A stretch of DNA of 64,000 nucleotides from Symsagittifera roscoffensis (GCF_963678635.1 NC_087071.1:40129797-40193796); one strand, 5' to 3'. Shown: positions 32,940 to 44,345, counted from the first letter of the stretch. A program made the numbers and translations. Notes: generated by a model from the sequence alone, not told the origin.

Positions 32940-33452
32940 CAATATTATATTATATTATATTATGTTATTTTATATTATATTATATTATATTATATTTTAT
33001 TAAATGTTTTATATTATATTATATTTTAATATATTAATTTATATTAAATTATTTTTTTTTATATTATTTTACGTTATATTACTTTATATTACATTATATT
33101 ATATTATACTACATCATATGATTTTAAATTATAATTTATTTCATTATATTATATTATAAAATAATATATTATATTATTTTATATTATATTAATTTATTTT
33201 ATATAATATTATATTATATTATATTAAATTATATTAAATTATATTATATTATTTTATATTGTATTATATTATATTATTTTATATTATATTATATTATATT
33301 ATATTATTTTATATTATAAAATATTATAATATATTATATTATTTTATATTGTATTATATTATATTATATTATATTATATTATAAAAGATTATATTATTTT
33401 ATATTATATTAAATTATATTATATTATATTATTTTATATGATTTTATATTAG
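32940..33452. repeat. AT microsatellite, (TTATA)n-like, about 510 bp
   Basis: Long, imperfect pentanucleotide runs of TATAT/TATTA words with substitutions. It starts exactly at the break of duplication copy A and ends just before the inverted dispersed repeat. Confidence 0.95.
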
Positions 33453-33464
33453 ATATATGTTCTA

Positions 33465-33900
33465 GTTGTCGTACCAATTAGACAAAAATTTACCTTTTAA
33501 GGACTTAAATCTTCCAAATAAGTAAAATATACACAAAAGCCATTGCAAAAATAAAGGACCAAAATTTGTTTGCTCTGAAAATAAGAAAAATTGCCGATTT
33601 AAGAAACAAAAGAAGGAAATTTAATAAAAGTAGCATCTCTGCAAGTCTTCTCATTAAGTTAATTGAATTTTTTGTAAAGATAAGAAATTGCTGATTTTTG
33701 AGTAGATAGTCAAATTCTTTTTTTTAAATATAGATTTGAGAGGATAACTCAAAGTTGATGAATTTTCAAAGCAAATCTCTGGAAAAATGATTCCAAACCG
33801 AATCGAGCAGGATTTTTTTACAATGAAAAAAAAATTTATAGAAATGTAGGAATAAAGAACTTTGCTGGAGGGTTTTCACAAAATTGGGAAATGGAAAGGG
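33465..33900 (-). repeat. Dispersed repeat, inverted copy in the PolB 5' leader
   Basis: The inverse complement resembles 7,480-7,880. Landmarks are the sequence around CTTAAATCTTCCAA, CAAGTCTTCTCATTAAG, TTTGAGAGGATAACTCAAAGTTGATGAA, and GAACTTTGCTGGAGGGTTTT. It leads directly into duplication copy B, so this block is probably the normal leader upstream of the PolB promoter. Confidence 0.65.
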
Positions 33901-35816
33901 AATAATAGGGTCTTTAAAAATTATCGTACGAATTTTTTAAAGACTCCAAGTTTTTTAAATAAAATAAAAAAATTTTTCTAGGCAAGTGTAGCTAAGCAGT
34001 AAGTTTATCGCTTTGATACGCAATTCTCGGTTCTAAATAAAATCTTTGATTGAGTATGCTGTCCTAAATGGACATTTACTTAGTCAGAGATTTCTACTTT
34101 GGACAATGTAAACGTCCAAAAAATTGTAAAAAAAGTAAGAATCTGCAGCTATTTCATCAATAAGAAAATCACGTGGAATATTTTCCTTTTTCTTGAGTAA
34201 TTCAAATTTTTTTATTGAGCTTTTCTAAATAATGATTACATTTCATCCAGAGTTATGTCTAGAAAGTGATATCTGATCGATTGAATGTTTTTCCGGAAAA
34301 TTCTAGAAGTTTCGAAGGAAGTTTTCGTGGGCGACGACGTCATTACCATTGATGGAAATTTGCGTAGGCAGTGACGTCACTTCTAAATTAGGAATGACGT
34401 CGTTGCCAAAAAAAGAATTCTGTGTAGGTTTTGATGTCGAATGTATACAACGAAATACGTCAAGCCCATAAAAGAATAAATTTGATGGAAAATTGCGTAG
34501 GCAATGACGTGATTGTTAGTATAAATATGCTTATTTCATCAGGTTAAATCATTAATTTCGTTTGCAAATCAGAAAAAAATTAATTGAATTTTACTTCAGA
34601 ATTTACAATTCGTTACTTCGCAAAAAAAAGAAAGTATTTTTATTCAGTTGGTACTTTTATTTTTGAAGCATTTCGAAAATCGCAAACTTTTTCAGATAAT
34701 GCCTACTCTTAACCGAAATGACAAAGTCAAGTGTGGAAACTATGGAATTATGTATGTTAGGGCACATGCAGCTCGACATCAAAAAAGATGTGTTAAAGGA
34801 TTTGTTTCTTGTCCTGATTGTAAGTATTTTACTTACAATCAACAAGAAATGAACTATCATATGGCCAAGTAGCACGCACCTTCAATTTCAAAGCAGTCAA
34901 CAATTTGTCCTTCTTGTGATCAAGAGATCCCAAGTTACTACTCTTTCCAACAACATCGGAGAAAGGAACATGAAGCAAAACAATGGAAACTCAGTGATAC
35001 TGTAGCGGACTTGAACAAGATTGTGGAGGAAGAAAGGGGAAGATGGCGAAAAATAAAGGAGGAACTTAGTGCTTGTCAACATTTTCTGGTGGATACGGAG
35101 ATAGAAAATGGAAGTCATAAGGTATTTAACTTCCAAATGTCCAAATTGGACACTAAAATAATCAATGAAAAACTTGAAGAAGTCTTCAACAAGCTCGATT
35201 CTGCCGCTAAAATCAACATTGCTCTGGGTTTTGTTCTTCGAAATATTGAGACTGATGAATATCGATAATTCTACGCCCATGAAAACAAAGTTCTATTTGA
35301 AAAATCCCATTTGCTCTGTATTAAAGCAGATTTGATAACAATCCAAGGAAAAGTGGAAAAATTTGATAATGTTGAGAGCAATGTAACGAAGAACGTCAAA
35401 ACACAAAAATTATGATTCAAGTTGATCACAAATGTGACAGTTTTTGCTGCTTTACACAAAAACATTCCAATGGGATGTCCGGACACTGTCTTACCCGAAC
35501 CCTTTCTACGACATAAGCAAATGAACTGTCTTTTATCTAACAAAGACAGGGAACCTTACAGAGATTATTTGTGTCTTTTCCGCACATTTGCATTGTACAT
35601 GAACGGTCACAATGATCTCGACTCTCACACTTCTAGATTTTAACAGAATTCATAACAAAGTCTGGTTATGATCCTAAAAGTGTTTGTGGAGTCTCAATAG
35701 AAAATTTATGTGTTGTCGAGGAAATTGTGCGAAGAAACATCTTTATACAATTTCGATAACGAAGAAGGAGAATGTGCAGGAGATATAGCAGTGGATGTTT
35801 TCGATTTTGCAATTTC
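33859..35816. repeat. Internal duplication, copy B (fuller)
   Basis: Contains the leader, the promoter, the mutated intron donor and the PolB start. It also holds the 505-bp segment missing from copy A, which encodes PolB residues around SYYSFQQHRRKEH. Downstream, PolB continues without interruption of order, so copy B is the one joined to the rest of the gene. Confidence 0.85.
34335..34527 (+). promoter_or_regulatory. PolB promoter, copy B: four CRE/ATF-like sites and TATA box
   Basis: CGACGTCA at 34,335-34,342, TGACGTCA at 34,372-34,379, TGACGTCG at 34,395-34,402, TGACGTGA at 34,505-34,512, and TATAAATA at 34,520-34,527. All five elements are unchanged from copy A, although point differences exist between the two copies elsewhere. 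Confidence 0.6.
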
Positions 35817-38800
35817 GTTACGTCTGTGAAATACATCGAGTTAACCTGCTTTCTGACTTGTAATTTTTTTGAAGTATCAAATTTACTGGCCAATTTATCC
35901 CCAGAGTTAGAAAGAAGTCGTTAAATTTTATCTGCGTATGTCTTTTTCTTACAATTCGGTGATTGGATTTGGACAACTAGATCAATATACAGATGGAAAC
36001 ATTCTCCTATGTGATTACTGGATTCTATTTGACTCTTGTTTTGTAAAAGTTTCCTATTTTTCTGATTTTGTTTGTATTCTTCAATTTATGAAAATGTACT
36101 TACTTTTGAACGAAATTTTAACATAAGTGGGTTGGAAAAGAATTGATATCCTAATTGGGTTATTTTTTTAATTGTCTGTTGGCTTGCCAGTCATATTTTA
36201 TTGTTGCTTGCCAGTCATATCAATGATAATTTTTTTAAAATACCAGCATGTCTACTTTTTCTTGACGGGTGTCCCCGCACTGGGACATGCCTTTAATAGC
36301 TCCACTGCATGTTTTATTTACATCTCTGAACTACACAATGTCACTTAGCTCTTAATTTTGCGCGATTAGTTTAATTTGTTGATAAAAAAATTGCAGGTGA
36401 AACCAAACATTTGGCCTCTTTAAATCCGATTATTGAAATTGTTCCAGGATTTGCAGGCGAAAAGATACCGAAAGAGAAATAAGCTAAAAAATGAAATCGA
36501 TGATGGTTCGTATGAAGTGAACAGAAACACAGAGAAGGGAGCTTCGAAGTCTGATTGCTCATACATGGTATAAACCAATAACCCAACTCTCATAGAAAAC
36601 TCCTTAGGAGAAAGTATTGGAAGATTTGATGAAACAGTTAAACTACTGAGATTCAACAATCATATCCTTCTTACAAACGATATAGATAGTTTCTTCAAGT
36701 GTTTCAATGTCCTAGTTGTGACATTTTTTTTAATAAATCCGACAATTTTAACAAACATCTTCTGAGATGAAAGGATCGAGTGAGACATATTTACCCAAAG
36801 AACGTCTATGAACTTCCCGAAACCTTGTTCGAAAAGCTAGAAGGAATCAGTTTCCAGTTTCTGAAAATATCAAGCTTTCCAATAATCTAGCAATTTTCCC
36901 GTTTGAGTCGATTTGTGTTCCTACAGAAGAACCAAAAGAGACACAAACTACTACCTGGATCGGAAAACATGTTCCAATTTCAGTTTTTATATAATCGAAT
37001 CTGATTGATGAACCCATCTTTTTGTACCACAAGGATCCACAGAACTTGATTTTTGATTTTGTAACCAACCTCGAGCTGTTGGCTGAACAAAGTAAGCTAG
37101 AGACGAGAAAAGTAAGTCAAGATATTGAATTAGCTGTCAATGAAAGATTGAAAAAGATCTTTGATCAGCTAAACGAGCAAAGTAAAAACTAATCAAGCAA
37201 CAATTTTGAGTACGAAGACGAAAGCATTGAAGATTCGGAAGAAGCAGGTATGTCAACACAATTCTTACGAACTCAGAAAAATCAGCTCATTGATTCGAAA
37301 CAGCATCTGGAGAGATATGGAATTTTTTTTACCTGTTTTTGGATTTAATAGTGGTAGATATGATTTGAATTTGATCAAGTCCTACCTATTCCCCTGTTTG
37401 TTTCATGATAAATAACCAAAAACATCCGTCATAAAAAAGCAAATGACTTTTTATCTTTCAAGTTTGGAGATGTGCAATTTCTCGACCGAATGAAGTTTCT
37501 GGGAGGGGCAACTACTCTCTACTCCTTTCTCAAAGCCTATAAAACTAGCGAAACGAAAAGTTTCCTTCCCTATGAGTGGTTTGATATCCCAGACAAACTT
37601 GATTTTCCCGAATTGCCGCCGTATGAAGCCTTTTTGAGTAAACTTAGAAACAACAATCCTCTAGACAAAGACTTCATTGATTATGAGAAGCTGAGAATGA
37701 GTGGGCTTGACAAACATCAGGCACTTAAAAAACGTTCAATTCAAGACTGTTTCTCCATCTGGATTGTATAATTACAATTACTTACACGAGACTTGGAATA
37801 ATAACGGAATTACAGTGTTCAAAGACTTTTTGAAGTGGCACAACAACAAGGATGTAGTTCCAACCCTGGAAGCAATGCAAAAATCATTCAGCTTTATCAT
37901 AACACGAGGATGATTATGTTGAAACTTGAAAATTATATTAACACACTTCCAAATATAGCAAACAGATGTCCACACAAATCTACAAAGTGCAAGTTTTATC
38001 CATTTTGCGAAAGTGATAAAGATTTGTGTAAAAGAATTAGAGAAGACATGACTGGTGGACCTTCCAATGTTTTCACTCGAAAAGCTGTAGTTGAAAAACA
38101 TTCATCAGAAACTCATCAAATGTTTGGTCAAGATATTCCAACGACTGTACATGAGATGGGAGTTTGACACTGATATGCAGAAATTCAAGGCTAGACATAA
38201 TGGAACTTGCAACTTTGAGAATGTTTTCATGTCTTTCTATCAAGAAACAAGACCAGAATGTAAAATTGAGAGCTTTTTTACATCTGGAAAACAAAAAAAA
38301 ATCAACTATTTCAATGTTGATGGTTACTGCCATCACTGTAAAACAGTATTCGAAGCAATGAGATGCTACTACCACTTCTGTTCCTCTCAAGAAGCTCTTC
38401 CCTCTTTAACAGAACGGGATAAGGAGCGAGGAAACAAGAAGAGAGAGATGGATGATATGCGACGAGAATACATTAAAGAGAAAGGATACAAAATTGAAGA
38501 AATGTGGAAGTGTGACTGGTGGGAAAGTTTCAAAACCAATGACAGAATCAAAAATTACGTCAGAACCCACTTTCTCTATAAAAATCTCTTTCTACAGACT
38601 CCCTTTTGGCAAAAAAAGATGGATATCTTTTTGGTTATGTTCAGTGCGATTTAATTGTTCCAGATGAGCTAAAATCAAAATTTGCCATTTTTCCTCCAAT
38701 TTTCAAAAACCCTGAAGTTGAAAGAAATGATATTGGAGACCACATGAAAAACTATGCAACCGAGAACGAGGTATTAAAACATTCTTAGAGAATGCTGATA

Positions 38801-39813
38801 ACAAGTTTCAAGCTAGAAAATGGAGCAGTTAGAACTCCTCTATTCAAATTTTATTTGGAACTTGGCTTGCAGCGCACCAAATTTACCGTTTTGTTCAGTA
38901 TACTCCACGAAAAGGTTTCAATGGTTTTGTTCAACCAGTGGTTGATGCGAGAAGAGAAGGAGATGAAAACCCTCTATCAGGAGTTGTAGCAGAAACATTG
39001 AAAATTTTGGTTAACTCCTCTTTTGGATATCAGATCATGGATAGGTCTAAGCATACAATCACAAAATATCTGAACGACAAAAAAACTCATAAGGCAACCG
39101 ATGAACCACTGTTTAAAAGACTGAGCATAGTTGAGAAAGACTTATATGAGGTCGAATTGCTGAATTCCACCATTGAACACAGAGAACCCATCATTGTTGG
39201 ATTCTTCATACTGCAGTATGCAAAACTGAGAAAGTTGGAGCTCTACTATATCTTCTTCGACAAATTCTGTGATGTAAGCAAGTTTGAAGAGTGAGAGAAG
39301 GACACAGACTCGCTTTACTTAGCTCTTGTGGAAGAGAATTTATACGACTGCATCCAACCATATAACAGAGCTGCTTGGGAAAAAGTGAGGGAAAACGACT
39401 GAAGAGACTCTTTCAAGGCGGATGCAAAATCTAATTTTTTTCCCTCGAACATCTTGCAGTACGCATAAAAAGCAGAAATTTGGTGCATAGAATCTCAAAG
39501 AGGAATTTAGGTGCACAGAAACGCTGTGCTTATGTAGCAAAACATATTGCTGCTATGACAACAAGTCAGATAATTTCAAATTTAGCAGCAAAGGATTAAA
39601 CAAGCGAGTTCTCGAAGATTCTGGAGATGGACCCATGTCAAAGTACAGGAGAGTGCTCACTGAAGCAATCAATTTAACATCTACAAATAGAGGATTCAGA
39701 ACTATAAATCTTATTGGGCCACATATGACCAAACAAAGAAAGGACTTAAATATTTATATCCAAAAAGACAAGTTCAAGATGATGGAATTCATACAAAACC
39801 ATTGAGCTTATAA
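34699..39813 (+). pseudogene. Protein-primed family-B DNA polymerase of the nested element
   Basis: The ATG at 34,699 begins zinc-finger modules (CPDCKYF..., CPSCDQEIPSYYSFQQHRRKEH with a frame break between). A coiled stretch follows at 35,011-35,268, then an N-terminal domain near 35,430-35,700 and a second Cys/His module near 36,700. The Exo I region near 36,893-36,925 reads IFPFESICVP, with the expected catalytic Asp replaced by Pro. Exo II is near 37,340 (VFGFNSGRYDLNLIKSYL). A long conserved stretch runs from 37,472 to 38,650. Palm motif A is missing through a deletion near 38,125. Motif B is at about 39,010-39,040 (NSSFGYQIM) and motif C at 39,301-39,312 is an intact DTDS. The C-terminal end is at TAA 39,811-39,813. 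There are many frame changes and stops, for example a TGA three codons before motif C. It is inactive. Confidence 0.85.
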
Positions 39814-40207
39814 GAAGTGATGCAATGCAAAAATTTATAACAAGTGATGCAATGTTTTAAGTTTCTGCTCGGTGCAGTGTTTTGTTGGTATTTTGTTATA
39901 AAACTGCCGTAAACTTCAAATACGATGCAGTGATTTATATATTTTCTTTGTAATTTATTTTTTTTCTCTCAAAAAATTAATTTTTTTTGAGGTTCCAGTA
40001 GGTTTCAGAGAAAAATCAGGTGAATAGAAAGAAAGAGTATCTAATAACATGTTATTCGATTGAAATATAACAAATCTTATCGTGTTTTGAAGATTTTTTT
40101 TTTGAAAATTTTTTGAAAAAAAAAAATCTCAGTTTTTGCTCAAACTCTTACCATTGACTTACCATGTACCAGAGTACTAATCAAAAGTCCTTCATTCCAC
40201 AGTATAC
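39814..40207. other. 3' non-coding region of the nested element
   Basis: AT-rich sequence between the PolB stop and the inner part of the right TIR. It includes a direct repeat of AAGTGATGCAATG (about 39,815-39,855) and resembles about 440-600 (reverse orientation) in array copy 1. No gene is present. Confidence 0.6.
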
Positions 40208-40484
40208 ACGTATTTAACCTTTGATATTTTTTAATTAGGTAACGGGCGCCGAAATTTTTCCGAAAAAAGCTAGACATTTCCAAACAAAAAAAATTTCCCT
40301 TATCTTACCATCACACAAACCATAAAACCTTACTATTGGTATTCCCTATCTTAAAATTCTCTACCATCTATACCCCATCGTAATACTTAACTGGAAGACC
40401 GGATGATCTATTCCCTATCTTAAAACATGGGGGTCACCCTCCTGCCCCCCCCCCCCCCCCACTTTAGCTCAAACATCTACTACT
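40208..40484. repeat. Right terminal inverted repeat
   Basis: The inverse complement of 31,057-31,350. It ends CTACTACT at 40,484 and has a C tract of 16 at 40,445-40,460, the same length as the G tract on the left. Similarity to array copy 1 suggests the full TIR extends further inward, to about 40,140. Confidence 0.9.
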
Positions 40485-40490
40485 AACGTG
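40485..40490. other. Right target-site duplication AACGTG
   Basis: Identical to 31,051-31,056. Removing 31,057-40,490 rejoins the BEL sequence across its gag-protease junction. Confidence 0.9.
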
Positions 40491-41150
40491 TTTATCCTAA
40501 TCGAAAACCCGACAAATACTTTAGTCACCCAAGATTTAACGCTGGTCAAACAACAACTAATGCAGAGCCGGTTAAAGCTAGCACACACGCTGATAGAAAA
40601 TCATTCAGCAAGAATATACCAAACGCAAATTTGAATCATGCAGACACTAATCCCGCTCCGTTGGATGTAAGTTGCGCAACCTCGAACGACCAATCATCAA
40701 TCCTGACATCAAAAAGGGTTACTGCCCATAATCAAACTCCAAGTTTCTACCGATGTCTAGAGTGCTGGTTGCTTAAAGTTGTGTGACTCAGCATCTAGTC
40801 ATTTCTGGATATCGGCTAAATTAGTCAAATGTCTAAATCTTTCAGGTAGAGATTTGGATCTCACAGTAAATGGTATTAAAACAACGATTGTTGTTAAAAC
40901 AAAACAAATTCAGATGAAGGTATCTTCTAACTTCGATGGATTTGAGGACAAATTCAAATTAACCGCATTTGTCAAGGATAAATTTGAAGTCGGTACCGAT
41001 ACATTCAACATCGCTGCTTTACAGAGCAAGTATCCGTACCTTGCTCCAATCAAACTAATTGTATATAGCTACGCCGATATAGACCTAATGATTGGTCAAG
41101 ACTCCTTCCATGCTATTCGGCCCGAGGAGTAATTAAGAGTGAGGCCAATC
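40491..41150 (+). pseudogene. pro: BEL/Pao aspartic protease
   Basis: The 117-codon frame at 40,779-41,132 begins CDSASSHFWI, where BEL proteases have a D-S/T-G-type active site. The Gly is Ala here, so activity is doubtful. It continues with VGTDTFNIAALQSKYPYL and YADIDLMIGQDSFHAIRPEE, the conserved C-terminal block of the Pao protease domain (DUF1758 type). The preceding 290 bases are the decayed linker from gag. Copies of this domain recur at 45,117-45,400 and 51,700-51,970. Confidence 0.8.
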
Positions 41151-42120
41151 CAAACACTTCGCCCGTCGCTGTTCTCCTTCCATTAGGCTGCGTCTTGAGC
41201 GGCCCAATGAGGACATCTACCGGTTTCCGTTTCACTTGTTTCAAGTGCTATACAGACGATACCGAACTAGCTTTTCAAATCAAATGCTGGAATGAAATAG
41301 AGTCATACGGGGCCTACAAACAGGTCTACTCCCGTTCCGCCCCGGGCAAGAGCTAAAATACTTCTTTCCTCCGCCGTCCATGATGGATCAAGATACGCTG
41401 TAGGTATGCTCTTGGCAGAAGAAATTATCATGTTACAAGACAACTACTATTTGTCTTTGGTTCAGTTAAAAACGTTGGAAAAACATTTACCGAACGATAC
41501 TCACTTGAGGAATCAATACTCAAAACTATCGAAATTGATTTGAGTAAAAAGTACGTGATTCAAGTTCCTCCACTTAATTTTTCAATATCTTCCTCACCAT
41601 CCCGCTGTGAACCCAAACAAACCTGATAAAGTGAGGTGTGTCCTTAACCGAGCGTCAAATTTCCACGGTAGGTCATTGAACAGACCGTTGCTAGCAGGAC
41701 CCGACCTACTGCAAAACCTTGTGTTCGTTCTCCACCGTTTTCGTCAACATCATTTTGCCGTATCGGCTGACATTGAAGTGATGTTCCTGCAAGTCAGAGT
41801 CCTTCCAGAGGATCAACCTTCTCTTCATTATCTGTAGCGGGAGGGCCCCACAGCCGAAGTGGTTGTACACAAGTACACCAGACAAATCTTTGGTGCGAGA
41901 GATTTGCAGACGTGTGTAAATTATGCATTGCAACGGACTGCAATGAATGATCAGGCGATGTTCCCTGACGCAGCAACCGCAGTTCTTGAGAAAATTTGTA
42001 TGGACACCTACCTAGACTCCTTTGAGGATCCTATTGTTGCTTTTAAATTGAGTCAAGAGTCGATTACTCTGTTAGCTCTAGGTGGTTTTAAGTTAACTAA
42101 GTTCATTCATAAGTAACGTA
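41150..42120 (+). pseudogene. BEL/Pao reverse transcriptase
   Basis: The linker at 41,190-41,560 is recognisable by FKCYTDDTELAFQIKCW. The RT fingers begin near 41,607 (NPNKPDKVRCVLNRAS) and include FAVSADIEVMFLQVRVLPED at about 41,755-41,812, with the first catalytic Asp. The YxDD box at 41,997-42,008 reads CMDT, so the second Asp of the pair is Thr. YLDSFEDP follows. The same Thr occurs in the second copy at 46,232-46,243. Several stops interrupt the domain. Confidence 0.8.
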
Positions 42121-43150
42121 ACTAAAATTGATAACGAGTTAAACACGTCCGAAATTGACGACACTTTGGTCGCAAACCGTGGTATCAACCTTGAACTTAA
42201 ACTTTCGATAAAACAGCGAACAGTAATAAGTTTCGTATCTTCCGTTTTTGACCCCATAGGTCACGTAGCGCCCTATACCGTAAGAGCGCGATTATTGTTG
42301 AAAGAAATCTGGCGCATTCATGGCCAACAATGGGATGATGAGCTACCCATTAATACCAAGACAAAATTTCCTGCATGGCACTCTGGTTTGCTATCTCTAG
42401 GAAAAGTGAAATTATAGCGCAGTTACTTCGCCGCACCAGTTGAATGTGTTTGAAAAATTCACTCAAAACATAAGTTGCCTTTATTTTTGGAAAAGCAAGA
42501 GTCGCGCCCATGAAAGCACTTTCCATTCCGAAGCTTGAAGAGCAGTCCGCGTTACTCGCTACCCACTTGAAGGAAGATATCCTCAAAGTTCTAACCATTC
42601 CTGTTTCGAACACGTTCATGTGGACTGACAGCATCACTGTGCACCAGTGGTTAAGCTCAGGTAGTAAGCAGTCCACGTTCGTGACAAACCGGATTTTAGA
42701 AGTTCTTGAAAGTACGACTGTAGACCAGTGGTTTCAAGTCTTCAGTGGGGACAACCCTGCTGATACGGGAACCAGAAGAATCTAAGCGTTCTAAAAAAAG
42801 CAGCTGGGTGAACGGGTCAAGTCTGCTGAAAAATGGCGAGTGGCCTATCAAGCCGAGCACAGAAGTACTTTAAAAAGTCCGCCTGGCTGGTCCCGCTTGT
42901 GACCTTAAGGATGTTTTAAGCAGGCCTCTAATTTTTCAAACGTTGTACAAAAACAAAAACAACCCATTTTATTCGCATGGGAAGAATTCAGCTCATTTCG
43001 TAGACTCTAGTGGGTGCTTGCCTTCATGCTCAGACTGAGTCCGAAACACCGGCACTACCGCAATAAAGTCAAGGAAATAACCGATCCGGTTAAGTTAGAA
43101 ACCGCCAAACAACGACTCTTTTTGCTTTCTCATAAAAAAGGAATCATTTG
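42121..43150 (+). pseudogene. BEL/Pao peptidase A17 / RNase H region
   Basis: The frame at 42,166-42,417 has FVSSVFDPIGHVAPYTVRAR and LLLKEIWRIHGQQWDDELP, signature of the Pao A17-annotated region after RT. The frame at 42,510-42,785 contains SIPKLEEQSALLATHLKEDI, FMWTDSITVHQWLSS and VFSGDNPADTGTRRI, an RNase H-like block keeping the Asp in WTDS. Compared with copy 2 it lacks a segment near 42,440-42,460 (46,690-46,745 there). Confidence 0.75.
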
Positions 43151-44345
43151 AAGCGGAGTGTTCAATCCTGTGCTGCGACAAAACCGTCAAAAAGTCAGAT
43201 AGTATCGCACAATTTGAACTGATTATTGGTCCTGCATTCCTCATTCGTTCAACAGGGCAAACTTGCCACCAAGTTGAAACTGAATATGACACAAAAAACC
43301 CAATAGTTCTTGATGGAATGCATACTCTTGTGAACTTGTTCGTAAGTGATTTTCACTATAGCTATCAGCGCCAGTTCTTTGACTATCTGTGAGCTTTAAA
43401 TCAGTTAGAGTGTGCAATCTTGAACCTGCGCTCTTTTTTAAAGTCCATTGCCTTATATGTAGGAAGCGCAAAGCCAAAACTAGTGAACCTCTGATGGCAT
43501 AGCTTCCAGTTGAAAGACTTGGTTACCACCAGCCTCCCTTCACAAACTGTGGTGTTGATTATTTTGGACCTTTTTACGTCTCAATCAGGAGGAGTTCAAA
43601 AAAGCGATGGTGCTTCCTTTTTACATGTATGACCACAAGAGCTGTGCATATTGAGGTTGTCTCATCCATGGACGTGATTTCGTGTGTAATAGGAATTGAA
43701 AGACTCATTGCCCGTCGCGGCACTCTATCAGTCATTTGGTCCGACAACTGCACCAACTATCGAATTGCACTCAGTCGTGGAACGCACAAGCACCCCAAAA
43801 TATGGCGAAAAAGGGTATTAAGTGGAAATTCAACCCCCAGCAGCCACGCATCACGGTGGTTCCTGTGAACGTCTCTTCGGTGTTGTAAAATGGTATTCTA
43901 CGCAATAATAGGAAGTAGAAAGCTCACTCCCGAAGTCCTTGAAACATCTTACTGTCTCGTAGAACAATCACTGAACGCTCGCCCTACAACATCAGTAAGT
44001 GCAAGTCCGGATGGTTTTGAGGTGTTAACCCCTAATCACTTTTTGTTAAGCCGAAATGGTACTAGCTTCCCTTCTAACACTTTCCAGGAGCACTTCGACC
44101 ATCAATAGCAATATATCCGAGCGCAAAGCCACGCCAACTCACATTGGATTCGTTGATTTCTAGATTATGTGCAAGCACTGAATAAACGCAGTAAGTGGCA
44201 CTCCAATTTTGACGTTATTTTAAAAACAGGGGATTTAGTGTGGATTCTTGACGAACGCAGCCCAAGGGGACACTACCCTTTGGCTCGTATAAAAACCCTT
44301 AAGAGAATATAGCCCGATTCGACCGGCCGTAAAATTCGCATCCAT
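43150..44345 (+). pseudogene. BEL/Pao integrase and C-terminal domain
   Basis: The N-terminal zinc-binding part is decayed near 43,290-43,400 (IVLDGMHTLVNLFVSDFHYS). The catalytic core includes MTTRAVHIEVVSSMDV at 43,629-43,680 and IWSDNCTNYR near 43,733-43,765, where the second Asp is kept. VLETSYCLVEQSLNARP follows at about 43,930-43,985, then LTPNHFLLSR. The C-terminal DUF5641-like segment at about 44,205-44,305 reads GDLVWILDERSPRGHYPLAR. Stops and frame changes disrupt each part. Confidence 0.8.

Larger units (their letters stand above)
31551..32941. repeat. Internal duplication, copy A
   Basis: Nearly identical to 33,859-35,816, starting GAACTTTGCTGG and ending TTTTCGATTTTGCAA. Copy A lacks about 60 bases near 31,620 and a clean 505-bp segment (34,914-35,418 of copy B) removed at a TTC microhomology. 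It is truncated at its right end by the AT microsatellite. The high identity contrasts with the strong divergence from the minus-strand copies, so the duplication is recent or an assembly effect. Confidence 0.85.
31057..40484 (+). mobile_element. Nested PolB-only TIR element with 6-bp target duplication
   Basis: The first and last 24 bases are inverted repeats with one mismatch, starting AGTAGTAGATGTT. Both are followed inward by a 16-base G tract (C tract on the right). The TIRs continue for about 280 bases and may be longer. Inside are a 200-N gap, a duplicated 5' region, and one PolB gene read on the plus strand. No integrase, ATPase, capsid or protease gene is present. The exact 6-bp flanking repeat and AG/CT termini match Polintons. 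At 9,428 bp including the gap it is shorter than typical 15-20 kb Polintons. The insertion separates BEL gag from BEL protease, so it post-dates the BEL element. Confidence 0.85.

Noticed and set aside
32940-33452. Very AT-rich block as a possible replication origin or scaffold-attachment region.
   Set aside because: It is a simple pentanucleotide microsatellite at a duplication break; nothing else supports a function.
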